Source of the DNA: Sorex araneus
Taxonomy: Eukaryota; Chordata; Mammalia; Eulipotyphla; Soricidae
DNA: 64,000 bases
Direction of reading: 5' to 3'
Assembly (NCBI RefSeq): GCF_027595985.1
Contig: NC_073304.1
Coordinates: 138,092,331-138,156,330 of the forward strand
The position numbers and the translations under genes are program-made. Positions 44,587 through 55,503 of the stretch are shown in pieces. The notes under the pieces are model-generated. The model did no database searches, was not told the DNA's origin, and worked only from the letters and a program-made list of their open reading frames with translations. How positions within the stretch are numbered: the first letter of the stretch is position 1; each line of letters begins with the position of its first letter.

Positions 44587-45387
44587 CATAAAATCATAAA
44601 ATCCCCATTAGTCGTTGATTTCTTGAGCGGGCTCAGTAACCTCTCCATTCGTCCTTTCCCTGAGATCTTAGAACTCTCTCTCAGCTCAGCCCTCGGCCCT
44701 CTCAACAATGTCACACTGTAGGCTCTTTCAGGGTCAAGGGAATGAGATCCAGCTTGTTACTGGATTTAGCATATGAATACATCATGGGAAGCTTGCAAGG
44801 CTGTCCCATGTGGGCAGGAAACTCAGTAGCTTGCTAGTTTCTCCCAGAGGGAGAAGAAGGTTGTAAGATATCGCTTCTGGGAACTTGCTTTTAAGTCTCT
44901 GGGTGCTGTCGATGGAATTACACACACCTGGGTTCCTCTGCCGGTACCTTCATGCATGAGGCCTGTCCAAACGTGTGGAGAGGGGCCTTGAGCATGGCTC
45001 TAGCTAGGTTCCTGTCGTCTTCGGCTGCCAGGAGCTCTGCTCGGGGTGGGGAGGGAAGCTGGAGTCCATCCCCTCCAAGGGGCCCTGGGGAAGACAGCCA
45101 GGCATGTGGGCAAGAATTTCTCTGCATCGCTTGTTTCTGGGAGCTTGCTTTTAAGTCTCTGGGTGCTGACCATTGATGGAATTACACACACCTGGGTTCC
45201 TCTTCTGATACCTTCATGCATGAGGCCTGTCCAAACATGTGGAGAGGGGCCTCAAGCACGGCTGTAGCTAGGTTCCTGTGGGAACCTAGGCTGCCAGGAG
45301 CTCTGCTCGGGGTGGGAAGGGAAGCTGGAGCCCATCCCCTCCGAGTGGCCCCAGGGAAGACAGCCAGGTGTGCGAGCAAGAGACTCT
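44587..45387 (-). mobile_element. Internally deleted RTE with tandem 5' monomers
   Basis: About 800 bases, flanked by ctgatgat (44579-44586, 45388-45395). On the minus strand the 3' end matches the RTE 3' block (ggacgaatggagaggttact) with an attttatg-repeat tail; the middle matches the RTE 5' region (ggctctttcagggtcaaggg on the plus strand); the 5' part is a tandem duplication with a period of about 264 bases (44870-45127 and 45128-45387). The unit word ggccttgagcatggctc resembles the repeated unit of the copy-1 5' UTR. The small frames here are duplicated accidental frames. Confidence 0.75.
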
Positions 45388-45395
45388 CTGATGAT

Positions 45396-46149
45396 TGATA
45401 GTATAAATGAATTCAAGTCATTTCAGATGTATGTGTAACCATTACTGAGAAATTCTTGGAATAAGGAAGTGTTAGTTGCAAAAGATATAAGAAAGTGTAT
45501 CCTCTCCCTTCATTTTAATCCATCTATATCAAATAGAAGTCTCTGAAAATGTTTCCAAACCAACTTATTGATAAGACAAATTGAGAGGACCATTTTGAGT
45601 AGTTGAAAATAAAACTATTGAGTTTCTAAGAGAGGGCAATAAACAGAACATAAAATTTTAGAATCTAGTTGAAAATGTATCTTTTATGTGAGGGGTTCTT
45701 AGCTTTGTTAGAAATGGTTAAAGATCGCAACATAGATAATTTTTTGGATTCATATGCAAAATAGATTGAGAAATTTGTGATAAGGGCTCAGGTGTGTGAA
45801 GCTTGAATAAGCAAGGTCTAAATGGTGTTTTATTGCAGAGTTGATTGATCATTGCAGTAGTTTCTGGACTGACCAGGCTATATGCAACTTCTTGGACAAT
45901 TTTCCTGAGATAGTGATGCTATGTTAATGAAAAAAAGTGGAATAGTAAACTTATGTAGATGCAAACTTTATGTTTTGTGTATATATAGCTGGTTTAGTTC
46001 TCAAGTAGCATCTTTTATACTTTTTATTAAGAATTTATCATATATTGTTGAATTGGGTAATTATCCCTCTGGTACAAATATCTAAATATTTATATGAGTA
46101 ACAAAAATCAATAAATAGCTACTTTCATCATGACATCCACAACAATTAT
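45396..46149. other. Unique AT-rich sequence, nothing recognised
   Basis: No family or gene recognised. Confidence 0.4.
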
Positions 46150-46255
46150 ATTTATTCTATGCTTACTGGGCCTAATTCTAAAGGCAGTCATACATGGCGA
46201 TTTCATTATTCCTACTTTACAGGTGAGGAAATATGCTCAGAGAGATCTACTTCTT
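46150..46255 (-). repeat. MIR fragment
   Basis: The plus strand reads tattctatgcttactgggcc, then attcctactttacaggtgag and gaaatatgctcagagagat, the complement of the MIR core. Confidence 0.68.
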
Positions 46256-46479
46256 TACTTTTATATTTTTTTATTCATTAGAATTTGTTATTAATGGCTC
46301 TCAAAGTTCTGTGACAAATTTTTGATCTAATTGTTTCCACTAAAAAGTGCTGATTTTAAAATCTAATAACTTAAACTGCTACACACAAAAAACAAATGGT
46401 CCACAAAACATTTTACTTTCCTTCTGAAGGTGTTATGATGCACTGCTATCACTAATCAGTCTTTTATTATTAAACTTAA

Positions 46480-47852
46480 ATGGCCAACGAGCGACCCAGC
46501 CCCCCCTCCCCGAACCCTCAGACCCTGCTAGGCCCCATACCCAGCAGAAGCACCCGTGGAACGCTGCCAAAAGATGCCCCCCCACACCCCCTAAACTTCA
46601 AGAGTGCGGCAGAGGGAACTAGAGGGCAGCAGCAGGGACATAAGCAGCCCCTCCCACCGAGAGGTAAGGCAGAGTGCTGGGCATGGCCTCCAGAGTGGCG
46701 GCCACAGTTGTTTTCCCCTTTTGCAGCACACTGGACTCACAGCTCAACCTCCATTACCTAATTCTAAAGTGTACATCCTAACTATCCCAAACACATCGAC
46801 CAAGCTCCTCCAGAATCCTTTCTCGAAGCAAGAGGGGAATACTGATAGTGAACTGGAAGGTCCCACCTCCATACCACCAACACAACATGAAGAAACTGCG
46901 CAAATCCCCACCACGACGAGAGGATGAAGAAAAGAATCCGGAAGGCTTAAAAGGGGTTACCCACATATATGAACTCTCCAAAAAAAAGAATTCAGAGATG
47001 AAATGTTGAAGATGTTCAATGAACTCAAAGAAACTGTGGAACACGCATCCAGCAAATTAAAGGAGGACATGAAAGAAACAGTGGAACGAACAGCCAAGAA
47101 AATACGGGCAGAAATGAGAGCAGAAATTAAAAAGCTACAAACAGAAATGTCACAAATAAAGGAGTCAGAAGATGAAATAAAAAATTCAGTGGGTGCCATC
47201 AACAGTAGAATGGCTACAGCTGAAGACAGAATCAGCCAGCTTGATCAGTGAGCTTGAAGATGAGCTGCAGGAAGCTTACTGGCAACAATAAACAATGGGA
47301 AAAGACCTCAAAATAGCTTGAGGGTGAATCAGAATCCTAGGGGATGAACTAAAGAGGAACAACATAAGAATCACTGGAGTACCAGAAGGACAGGGAGGCA
47401 ACCCCAGTGAAAAAGCCACAGATAAAGCTATCATTGCTAAGAAGTTCCCAGAGCTGGAGAATGCAGGCATCCAGATCCAAGGAGCCAGAAGAGTGCCAGC
47501 TAAAAGAGACACTAATAAGAAGATTACAAGACATATCATAGTCAGAATGATGGATGCCACAGATAGAGACACAGTACTGCAAGCAGCAAGGTCAAAAAAG
47601 GAAATCATATACAAAAGAGCACCCCTTAGACTTACAGCAGACTTATCAGATGAAACCTTCCAAACCCAAAGACAACAGTGGAATATAGTGAAAAAAATCA
47701 ACGAACTGAACACCTCACCAAGAATACTTTATCCGGCTAGACTTTCACTGAAACATGAAGGAACAATACACTATTTCATGGATAAACAACTTTTCAGAAA
47801 CTCCAAAGACTCAAAACCAAACTTTAAAGAAGGACTAAAGGGGCTACTGTAA
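46480..47852 (+). pseudogene. L1 ORF1, frameshifted
   Basis: ORF1 encodes the L1 nucleic-acid chaperone. Seen here: a Pro-rich N-terminal segment starting MANERPSPPS; a coiled-coil region (MLKMFNELKETVEHASSKLK, then EEIKKLQ-like heptads, 47003-47251); an RRM-like middle (NNIRITGVPEGQGGNPSEKA); and the C-terminal domain (RAPLRLTADLSDETFQTQRQ, then PRILYPARLSLKHEGTIHYF), ending LKGLL-stop at 47850-47852. At least three shifts or stops separate these pieces, for example around 46,930-47,000 and 47,250-47,350. The start at 46480 is the first Met of the open N-terminal frame. Confidence 0.85.
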
Positions 47853-50165
47853 GACAAGAAAAACCCCTAAAAGTGCAACAAACCCCTACAGAAAGCTGGC
47901 ACAAAACCCCATGACAATAATCTCTCTCAATGTTAATGGTCTAAATGCACCAATTAAGAGACATAGAGTGGCAAAATAGATTCAGAAACTGAACCCAACA
48001 TTCTGCTGCCTACAAGAAACACATCTAAACAGTCAAAGCAAACACAGACTCAAAGTCAAAGGACGGAAAACAATCCCACAAATAATTCACTCAGAAAATC
48101 CGGGGTGGCCATACTAGTATCTGATAACATAGATTTTAGGTTGAAAAAGATTAGAAGTGACAGCAAAGGCCATATTTTATTAATCAGGGAATATGTACAG
48201 CAGGAAAAAAATCACACTCTTAAATGTATACACACCTAATGAGGGGCCAGCTAAATACTTACAACAACTGCTAACAGATTTTTACGGAGGACATTACTAG
48301 CAACACAATAGTAGTTGGAGACTTCAACACCACCTTATTACCTCTAGATAGATAAACAAGATTAAAACTCAGCAAGGAAATACTGGCTTTGAAGGAATAA
48401 ATAAAAGAAAGAGGGCTAATAGATCTATACAGGGCTTTACATCGCAAAAAGAAAGAACACACACTTTTTTCCAGTGTACATGGAACATTCTCCAAAATAG
48501 ACCATGTGCTGGGTCACAAAACAAACCTCAATAGAATCAGGAAGATAGAAATTGTATCAACTATCTTTTCAGACCATGATACACTGAAGATAGAAGTTAA
48601 TCACACGCAGACGCAGAGAAACAAATCAAACACCTGGAAATTAAACAACTAATGTTGAACATTGAATGGGTCAGGAAGGAAATCAAGGAAGAAATCAAAA
48701 GATACCTGGAAACAAATTAAAATGAAGACATGAGTTACCAGAACTTATGGGGAAAATTTATAGCACTGCAAGCATTCCTCAGGAAAGAAGAAAGGTCCCA
48801 CATAAATAACTTGACTTCACAGCTAAAGAGCTTAGAAAAGGACAACAAAAGGAGCCCAAGCAAGGCAGAAAAAAAGAAATAACAAAACTTAGAGAAGAAA
48901 TTAATGACAAGAAAACCAAAACACAGTCTGAAAGATCAATGAAAATAAGAGCTGGTTCTTTGAGAAAATAAACAAGATTGATAAACCACTAGCAAGTCTC
49001 ACAAAGAAAGAAGGAGAGAGAGAGAGAGAGAGAGAGAGAGAACCCTAATAAAACAAATCAGAAATGAAAAGGGGGACATCACAACAGAAACAAAAGAAAT
49101 TCAAAACATAATCAGAGACTACTTTGAAAATCTGTATGCCACAAAACAAGAGAACCTAGAATAAATGAATAAATTCCTGGATTTCTATAATCAACCAAGA
49201 CTGAACCAAGAAGATTTGGAATACCTGAATAGACCTATCACTATCAAGGAAATTGAAACTGTAATCAAAAGTCTTCCCCAAAACAAAAGCCCAGGTCCAG
49301 ATGGAATCACTAATGAATTCTTCCAAACATTTAAAAAGGACCTATTGCCAGTTCTTCTCAAGCTTTTCCAGGAAATTGAAGAAACAGAAACTCTCCCAAA
49401 CAGTTTCTATAAGGCACATATCTCCCTAATACCAAAGCAAACAAAGACACCACAAAAAAAAAAAGAAAAGTACAGGCTGATATCCATGCGAATACAGATG
49501 CAAAGATCCTCAAACAAAATATTAGCAAATAGAATTCAACAACTCATCAAAAAGATCATACACCACGACCAAGTGGGTTTCATCTTGGGGATGCAAGGAT
49601 GGTTTAACATTTGGAAATCAATCAACATAATCCATCATATCAACAAAAGGAAAGATTAAAACCATATGATCATATCAATAGATGCAAAGAAAGCATTTGA
49701 CAAGATTCATCACTGGTTTACGATGAAAAATCTCACCAAAATGGGTTTTGAAGAAACTTTCCTCAATATAGTCAAAGTCATCTAGCACAAGCCTATGGCA
49801 AGCATTATCCTTAATAGGGAAAAACTAAGAGCCTTTCCTCTAAGATCAGGGATGAGACAAGGATGCTCACTCTTACCATTTCTGTTCAGTATAGTACTGG
49901 AAGTACCTGCAATAGATGTTAGGCAAGAAAAAGATGTTAAGGGCATCCAGACAGGAAAGGAGGAAATCAAGCTCTCGCTATTCGCAGATGATGTGATACT
50001 ATACTTAAAGAACCCTAAGGCCTCTACCAAGAAATTCCTATAAACTATTGACTTGTATAGTAAAGTCACAGGCTATAAAATCAATACCCAAATATCCATG
50101 ATTTTTCTATATGCAAATAATAAAAGAGGAAAACGACATGGAAAAATCAATCCCGTTCACAATCA

Positions 50166-50574
50166 CTGTATCACTCTATGACTGTCTTCCCGTTGTTCAT
50201 TGATTTACTTGAGCGGGCACCAATAACGTTTCTATTACACTAAGTCCTGAGATTCTAGCAGCCTTTCCTTACTTGTCTTTCTCAACAACTGGAGGCTCTT
50301 TCAGGGTCAAGGGTATGAGACCTATCGTTACTGTTTTTGGCATATCGAATACGCCATGAGTAGCTTGCCAGTGCGGGCGGGATACTCTCGGCGGGATACT
50401 CTCTGAAAGGTATGTATATATCTTTTACTGTATTTGGGATATGAATATGCCATGGGGAGCTTGCAAGACTCTCCCATGTGGGCAATAGACTCTTGGTAGC
50501 TTGTCGGGTTCTAAGAGAGAGAACAAGGCTATTTGGTGTCTATTAGGCTAATAGGCTATTATTGTGAACCTGGT
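50166..50574 (-). mobile_element. RTE-derived non-autonomous element in L1 ORF2
   Basis: A 409-base insertion with a perfect 11-base duplication gttcacaatca (50155-50165, 50575-50585). On the minus strand the 3' end is the RTE 3' block (tgcccgctcaagtaaatcaa) with a gtgatacag-type tail. Further 5' lie two similar RTE 5' blocks (gagcctccagttgttgag; the gatactctcgg word occurs twice near 50,390), joined by tatgtatatatcttttactg on the plus strand. No tRNA head is seen. Removing the insertion restores the L1 reading [14 protein letters not shown]. Confidence 0.88.
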
Positions 50575-50799
50575 GTTCACAATCATGCCTCAGAAAATCA
50601 AGTATCTTGGAATCAGCTTAACTAAAGAGGTAAAGGAACTGTACAAAGAAAACTACAAAACGCTATTTCATAAATTAAAAGAGAACACAAGGAAATGGAA
50701 ACATATCCCCTGCTCATGGATTGGGAGAATTAACATTGTCAAAATGGCAATACTCCCCAAAACATTATACAGATTCAATGCGATCTTTTTAAGGATACC

Positions 50800-51790
50800 T
50801 GTAAAAACATCTGCCAGGGGTGGCAGGGGAGAGCCCCAGCGGGTTCTGGGGGGTGGTCCCAGTCCGCTCCCCCAGTCAGTTTGGCCCAGACCATAGGGCA
50901 GACAGAAGAGGAAATGAGGGCCAAGCTGGTGGATAGAACAGTTGTGTTTATTCCATTCTCTCCATGCACCTGTTCCAGTCTCTCTGAGCCCCCCATTCTA
51001 GTCTCACACTGCCCCTTATTTCCGACTCCTCCTGTCTCTCCCGCTCATCTCTCCACACTCCATCTCACAGCCTGGGCTCTCTCTCTCTCTTGTCTGGATT
51101 TTGACTCTGACTGCTTCTTCCCCGATGACTCCCTCACTCTCTCTTCCAACTCTTTCATCTCTCTCCCCCAACACTCTTCCTTCCTAGCCCCCCATTTCTC
51201 CATCCCAGCTCTCTAGATTCTCCTCCTCTCCCACTGTCTCTACACCTAACTTTTCTCTCCACCTTGCCCTCTGGGCCCATGCTATACCCAGTCTGGTAGC
51301 AAAATCAACATATGAAAGTCCTTCCTGAGGGCTCACTAGATTCAAAGGAAACACCACCTAGAGGTATTCCAAAGCCCTTCCTGACTGCCCCTGGGCAAAA
51401 TACCTCTTAAGGTGTTTTTCTCCTTTCCTCAGTCCAAAAACTCAATCGACATCTTAATAATAGTTATTTTTGTATGGACACAGTAAGAGATACATTGAGA
51501 CTTATAGGGCAGTTCTCCTGGGAACATCCTGTCACAGATTCAGACTACAGCACTCAGGCCAGATTAATCATTCCTAGCCCTAGCAGGGTCTGAATCTAGT
51601 TATTACTTTTTCGGTCATGACAGCATTTGTCCACAACCAAGCTCTTAATTTATGGTTAAGCATTAGGCACTTTGGCCAGGCCCATCTCGATGCCAGGGTA
51701 GCATATAGCTCACTGCTTCTCCTGAGTCCATCCAATCCCTCACTGGGACCCTGCCTTTGGAGGTGCTAGGAAGTATGAGGCTTAGGTCCA
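50800..51790 (-). mobile_element. LTR, family A, truncated at its 5' side
   Basis: Starts (plus strand) with tgtaaaaac like the other family A LTRs and shares the later segment cattaggcactttggccagg and aggtgctaggaagta with 42138-43502. The expected far end (tcctaca) is missing. The L1 resumes near 51,790 with ORF2 sequence well downstream of the break, so one deletion removed the LTR end together with part of ORF2. Confidence 0.8.
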
Positions 51791-53084
51791 TAGATAACCC
51801 TATCTTAAACTAAGAAGCTTCTGCACCTCAAAAGAAACAGTGACCAAAATACAAAGACAGTCTACAGAATGGGAAAGGACATTCACCCAATACCCATCTG
51901 ATAAGGGGTTGATGTCAAGAATATACAAGGCACGGTTGAACTCTACAAGAAAAAAACATCCAACCCCATCAGAAAATGGGGCAATGAAATGAACAGAAAT
52001 TTTCTCAAAGAAGAAATACAAATGGCCATAAGGCACATGAAAAAATGCTCTTTATCACTAATCATCAGGGAGATGCATATCAGGACAACAGCGAGATATC
52101 ATCTCACACCACAGAGAGTGGCCTACACCCAAGGGAATAAAAAACAACTGGTGTTGGTAAGGATGTGGGGAGAAAGGGACTCTCCTTCGCTGTGGGTGGA
52201 AGTGCCAACTGGTTCAGCCCATTTGGAAAATAGTATGGGCGATTCTCAAAAAATTAGAAATTGAGCTCCCATTTGACCCAGCAATACCACTTCTGGGAAT
52301 ATATCCCGGAGATGCAAAAAGTACAGTAAAAATGACATCTGCACTTATATGTTCATTGCAGCACCGTTTACAATAGCCAAAATCTGGACAAAACCTAAGT
52401 GCCCAAGAACAGATGACTGGTTAAAGAAACATTGGTACATCTACACAATGGAATACTATGCAACTGTTAGAAAAAATGAAGTCATGAAATTTGCTTATAA
52501 GTGGATCAACATGGAAAGTATCATGTTAAGTAGAATGAGTCAGGAAGAGAGGGACAGACAAAGAAAGACTGCACTTTTTCTGGAATATAAAGTAGCAAAA
52601 TGGGATACTTACACCCAAGAATAATAGAGAGAGTACTGGGAGGATTTCTCCAAGGCTTAGAAGCTGGCCTCACATGTTGGGGAAAAAGGCAGCTCAGATA
52701 GAGAAGGGACCACCAAGTAAAGGGTGCTTGGAGGCCCTGCTCGGGATGGGAGATGCGAGCTGAAAGTAGACTATAGACCTAACATGATGGCCACTCAATG
52801 CCTATATTGCAAACCACAACACCCAAAAGGAGAGAGAGCAAAAGCAAATGTCCTGTCACAGAGGTGGGGTGGGGGTGGGGTGGATGATGTAGGTGGTGGG
52901 AGGGATACTGGGATCACTGGTAGTGAAGAATGGGCACTGGTGGAGCGATGGGTACTCGATCACTGTATGACTGAAATGTAAGCACGAAAGTTTGTAAGTC
53001 TGTAACTGTACTTCACGGTGACTCATTTAAAAATTTTAAAAATTATTTTAAAAAGATGACCGTGTCAACACAAGTGAACCTTGG

Positions 53085-53468
53085 ACTGGAGCAACTTGGA
53101 TCTCTTTGAACCCTAATTGTTAAAATTTTAGAAATTCTATAGGGCGCAGCCGCACAGCATTATACTGTGTCCATAACAAGCAATACAAAACACATTGTGT
53201 AGCATTGCATTTTTAGCAGGTGTGAGGGATGGTGGGACTAGTCTCAAAATATCAAAGATAACTAAAGTAGAGAAAGAGAGTATTGTGCAAATTGTCTGTC
53301 ACACAGGCAGGGTGAGGTGTGGAATAGGTTGGGGGGGAGAAATACTGAAGATTTTGGTGGTGGAAAATGTGCACTGTTGAAGGGGTGAGTGTTTGATGAC
53401 TGTATGATTGAAGCTCAAACATGAAAGCTTTGTTACTGTATCTCACAGTGAATCAGTAAAAACAAAAA
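53085..53468 (+). mobile_element. Diverged L1-type 3' end
   Basis: The segment ttttggtggtggaaaatgtg, then gactgtatgattgaagctca and gttactgtatctcacagtga with tail aaaaacaaaaac parallels the L1 3' UTR. It ends exactly inside the 3' UTR of the EEF1A1 pseudogene, which it truncates. The upstream part (53085-53300) is less certain. Confidence 0.65.
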
Positions 53469-55140
53469 CTTAAATGGTCATTTGAGACAAATAGTTCTGA
53501 GATTGTTCTTCCACCACTGATAATACTGGGGTGGCAGGTACTGGGGATAATGTTTATTGAGCCTTCTGAGCTTTCTGGGCAGACCTTGTAACCTTGCCAG
53601 CTCCAGTTGCCTTCTTGTCTTCTGCTTTGATGACACCCATAGCAGCAGTCAGCCTCATATCACAAACAGCAAAATGACCCAGACGAGGGTAGTCAGGGAA
53701 GCTCTCAACACACATGGGCTTGCCAGACACCATATCAACTATAGCTGAGTCACATGACTTCAAGAATTTGGGGCCATCTTCAGCTTCTTCCCAAGAAAAG
53801 AACAAGATCAATCTTCTTCAGCTCAGCACACTTGCAAGGAATGTGGGCAGTGTGACAATCCAACGCAGGTGCATAACCAGCATTATTTGACCTGGATGGT
53901 TCGGGAGAATCACCTGAGCTGTGAAGCCTGCAGCTTCCTTTGGAGGGTCATTTCTGCTGTTAACTGCCACATTGCTGCGATGAACATCCTTTTCTTTTTA
54001 TCTTTTGCTTTTCAGGTGACACCCTGAGATGCACAGTGGTTACTCCTAGCTCTCACTCAGGAATTACTCCTGGCGGTGCTCAGGGGACCATATGGGATGC
54101 TGGGAATCGAACGGGTGTTGACCGCATGCAAGCAAATTCCCTACCTGCTGTGCTATCGCTCCAGCCCCAGCTGCAACCAACATCTTTAACAGGCACCTTC
54201 TTGACATTGAAGCCCAGGTTGTCCCCAGAAGAGCTTCGCTACCAGCTTCATGGTGCATTTCAACAGATTTAACTTCAGTTTTAACATTGACTGGAGAGAA
54301 TGTGATCACTATACCAAGCTCAAGAACACCAGTCTCAACTCGGTCCACAAGGACAGTTACCAATTCCTCCAATCTTGTAAACATCCTGGAAGGGCAGACA
54401 TGGCATTTGTCAGTTGGACAAGTGGGTGGAATGGATGCAATCCAGAGCTTCAAGCAGTGTCATTCCACTGGCACACCATTTTTATGGGTGACTTTCCATC
54501 CCTTGACCTAGAGCATGTTAGCACTTGGCTCCAGCATGTTGGCACCATTCCAATCAGAAGCTGGCACAAATGCTACCCTGTCAGGGTTGCTGCAATTTTC
54601 TTAATGTAGGGGCTGACTTTCTTAACAATTTCCTTGTATCTTTTCTGGCTCTAGGGTGGCTCAGTGGACCCATTTTGTTAACACCAACAATGAGTTGTTT
54701 CACTTCTGTGTAAGCCAGAAGGGCGTTCTCAAGGGTCTGTCCGTTCTTGGAGATACCAGCCTCATATTCACCCACAACAGCAGCAAAACCAGACAGAGCA
54801 GTGAGCCTGAGAAGTCCCTGTAATCGTGTTTTTGATAAAGTCTGGGCATCAGTGATGGTCACATAATTCTTGCTGGTCTGGAATTTCCTCAGGGAGATAT
54901 TGATGGTGATACCACACTCAGTTCAGCTTTCAGCTTACCCAGGACCCAGATGTACTTGCACCTTAGCAGCCTCCTTCTGGGATTTCTCCATCATTTTCTT
55001 GTGGATGCTGCCACATTTGTAGATGAGGTGGCCAGAGGTGGTGGACTTGCTGGAGTCTACATGTTTGATGACGATGATGCTGATGTGAGTCTTTTCCTTT
55101 CCCACTTTGGTTTGCATTAGTTGTGGTTTGCATGACACCT
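53469..55140 (-). pseudogene. EEF1A1P: EEF1A1 processed pseudogene
   Basis: Intronless, minus-strand copy of the translation elongation factor EF-1 alpha 1 mRNA. The start region (about 55105) has GTG in place of ATG, then [20 protein letters not shown], a decayed GTP-binding P-loop (GHVDSGKST in the active gene). Farther on are [62 protein letters not shown] and the C-terminus [13 protein letters not shown] with stop at 53554-53556. Multiple frameshifts break it. About 35 bases of spliced 5' UTR (to about 55140) and about 85 bases of 3' UTR (53469-53553) are kept, as expected for an L1-mobilised mRNA copy. A SINE (53991-54169) splits it, and L1-type sequence replaces the rest of the 3' UTR. 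Confidence 0.95.
53991..54169 (-). repeat. A-tailed SINE inside the EEF1A1 pseudogene
   Basis: Complete near-consensus copy: T-rich tail complement, body (aggaattactcctggcggtg), B box complement (gggaatcgaac) and head complement ending tgctatcgctccagcccc. The flanks gctgcgatgaacatcct / gctgcaaccaacatctt are an aged duplication of pseudogene sequence, so the SINE came after the pseudogene. Confidence 0.92.
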
Positions 55141-55503
55141 GTGTTCTGGTGACAAACCCATTGTGGGGGGCGGTGGGGAGAGTGATAACTACCTCTTTAA
55201 AGCTTCCTACTTAGTGAAATGACAGAACACAACACAGAATGTGGGGCATTAGGCTGCACAGTTAAATGATAAGTTTCTAAATGTCAAGCCCTGGGCGCTT
55301 ATCTCCGGCATCCAGCACAATCTTGGGCACAAAGTATAGTGAACACCGGCCAGTTGGCCAGTCACACCGGCAAGTCTTGCGAAGTGGGGGCATCTTAATG
55401 AGTTCAAATCTAGTCTCCTTTTATTTACTAATTACTGGCCAACCAAAAATGACACTGCACATTTTTATTTCTGCCTAACAATTGCAGTCTTAAAGTTCCC
55501 ACA
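55141..55503. other. Unrecognised sequence
   Basis: GC-mixed stretch between the pseudogene and the LTR; includes tggggggcggtgggg near 55,164. No family recognised. Confidence 0.35.

Larger units (their letters stand above)
47911..52624 (+). pseudogene. L1 ORF2 (endonuclease-RT), broken
   Basis: ORF2 starts at ATG 47911, 58 bases after ORF1, with MTIISLNVNGLNAPIKRHRV, the AP-endonuclease N-terminus; LQETHLN follows (catalytic Glu kept) and GDFNTT near 48,320. RT blocks: [65 protein letters not shown] and the active site [14 protein letters not shown] (about 49,975). Downstream: [20 protein letters not shown] and, after the LTR, the C-terminus with WYIYTMEYYATVRKNEVMKF ending at 52624. Several stops, two insertions and a deletion at about 51,790 make it non-functional. 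Nicking and target-primed reverse transcription are the family's functions. Confidence 0.88.
46470..53060 (+). mobile_element. Best preserved L1 LINE
   Basis: Spans ORF1, the inter-ORF gap, ORF2 and the young-type 3' UTR. The 5' UTR is missing or very short: coding sequence begins at 46480. The 3' UTR (52625-53040) ends in aagtctgtaactgtacttca followed by an A/T-rich tail. It is split by an RTE derivative (50166-50574) and a truncated LTR (50800-51790), with loss of part of ORF2 at the LTR's far end. Divergence is visibly lower than in the L1s at 13.7 kb and 35.3 kb. Confidence 0.92.

Noticed and set aside
44870-45387. CRISPR array, from direct repeats
   Set aside because: Only two long repeats without short regular spacers, in a mammalian retroelement.
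44918-45398. Pairs of similar 60-74-residue frames on both strands (MHEACPN..., MQRNSCPH...) as a gene duplication
   Set aside because: They are copies of the same tandem 264-base monomer of an RTE derivative read in both directions; no coding constraint is visible.
46480-46761. Pro-rich 93-residue frame as an independent host gene
   Set aside because: It leads directly into L1 ORF1 coiled-coil and C-terminal motifs and is best read as the N-terminal part of L1 ORF1.
54064-54453. 129-residue minus-strand frame with EEF1A1 motifs as a possible gene
   Set aside because: It is part of the EEF1A1 processed pseudogene and runs into the nested SINE; start codon lost and frame broken.
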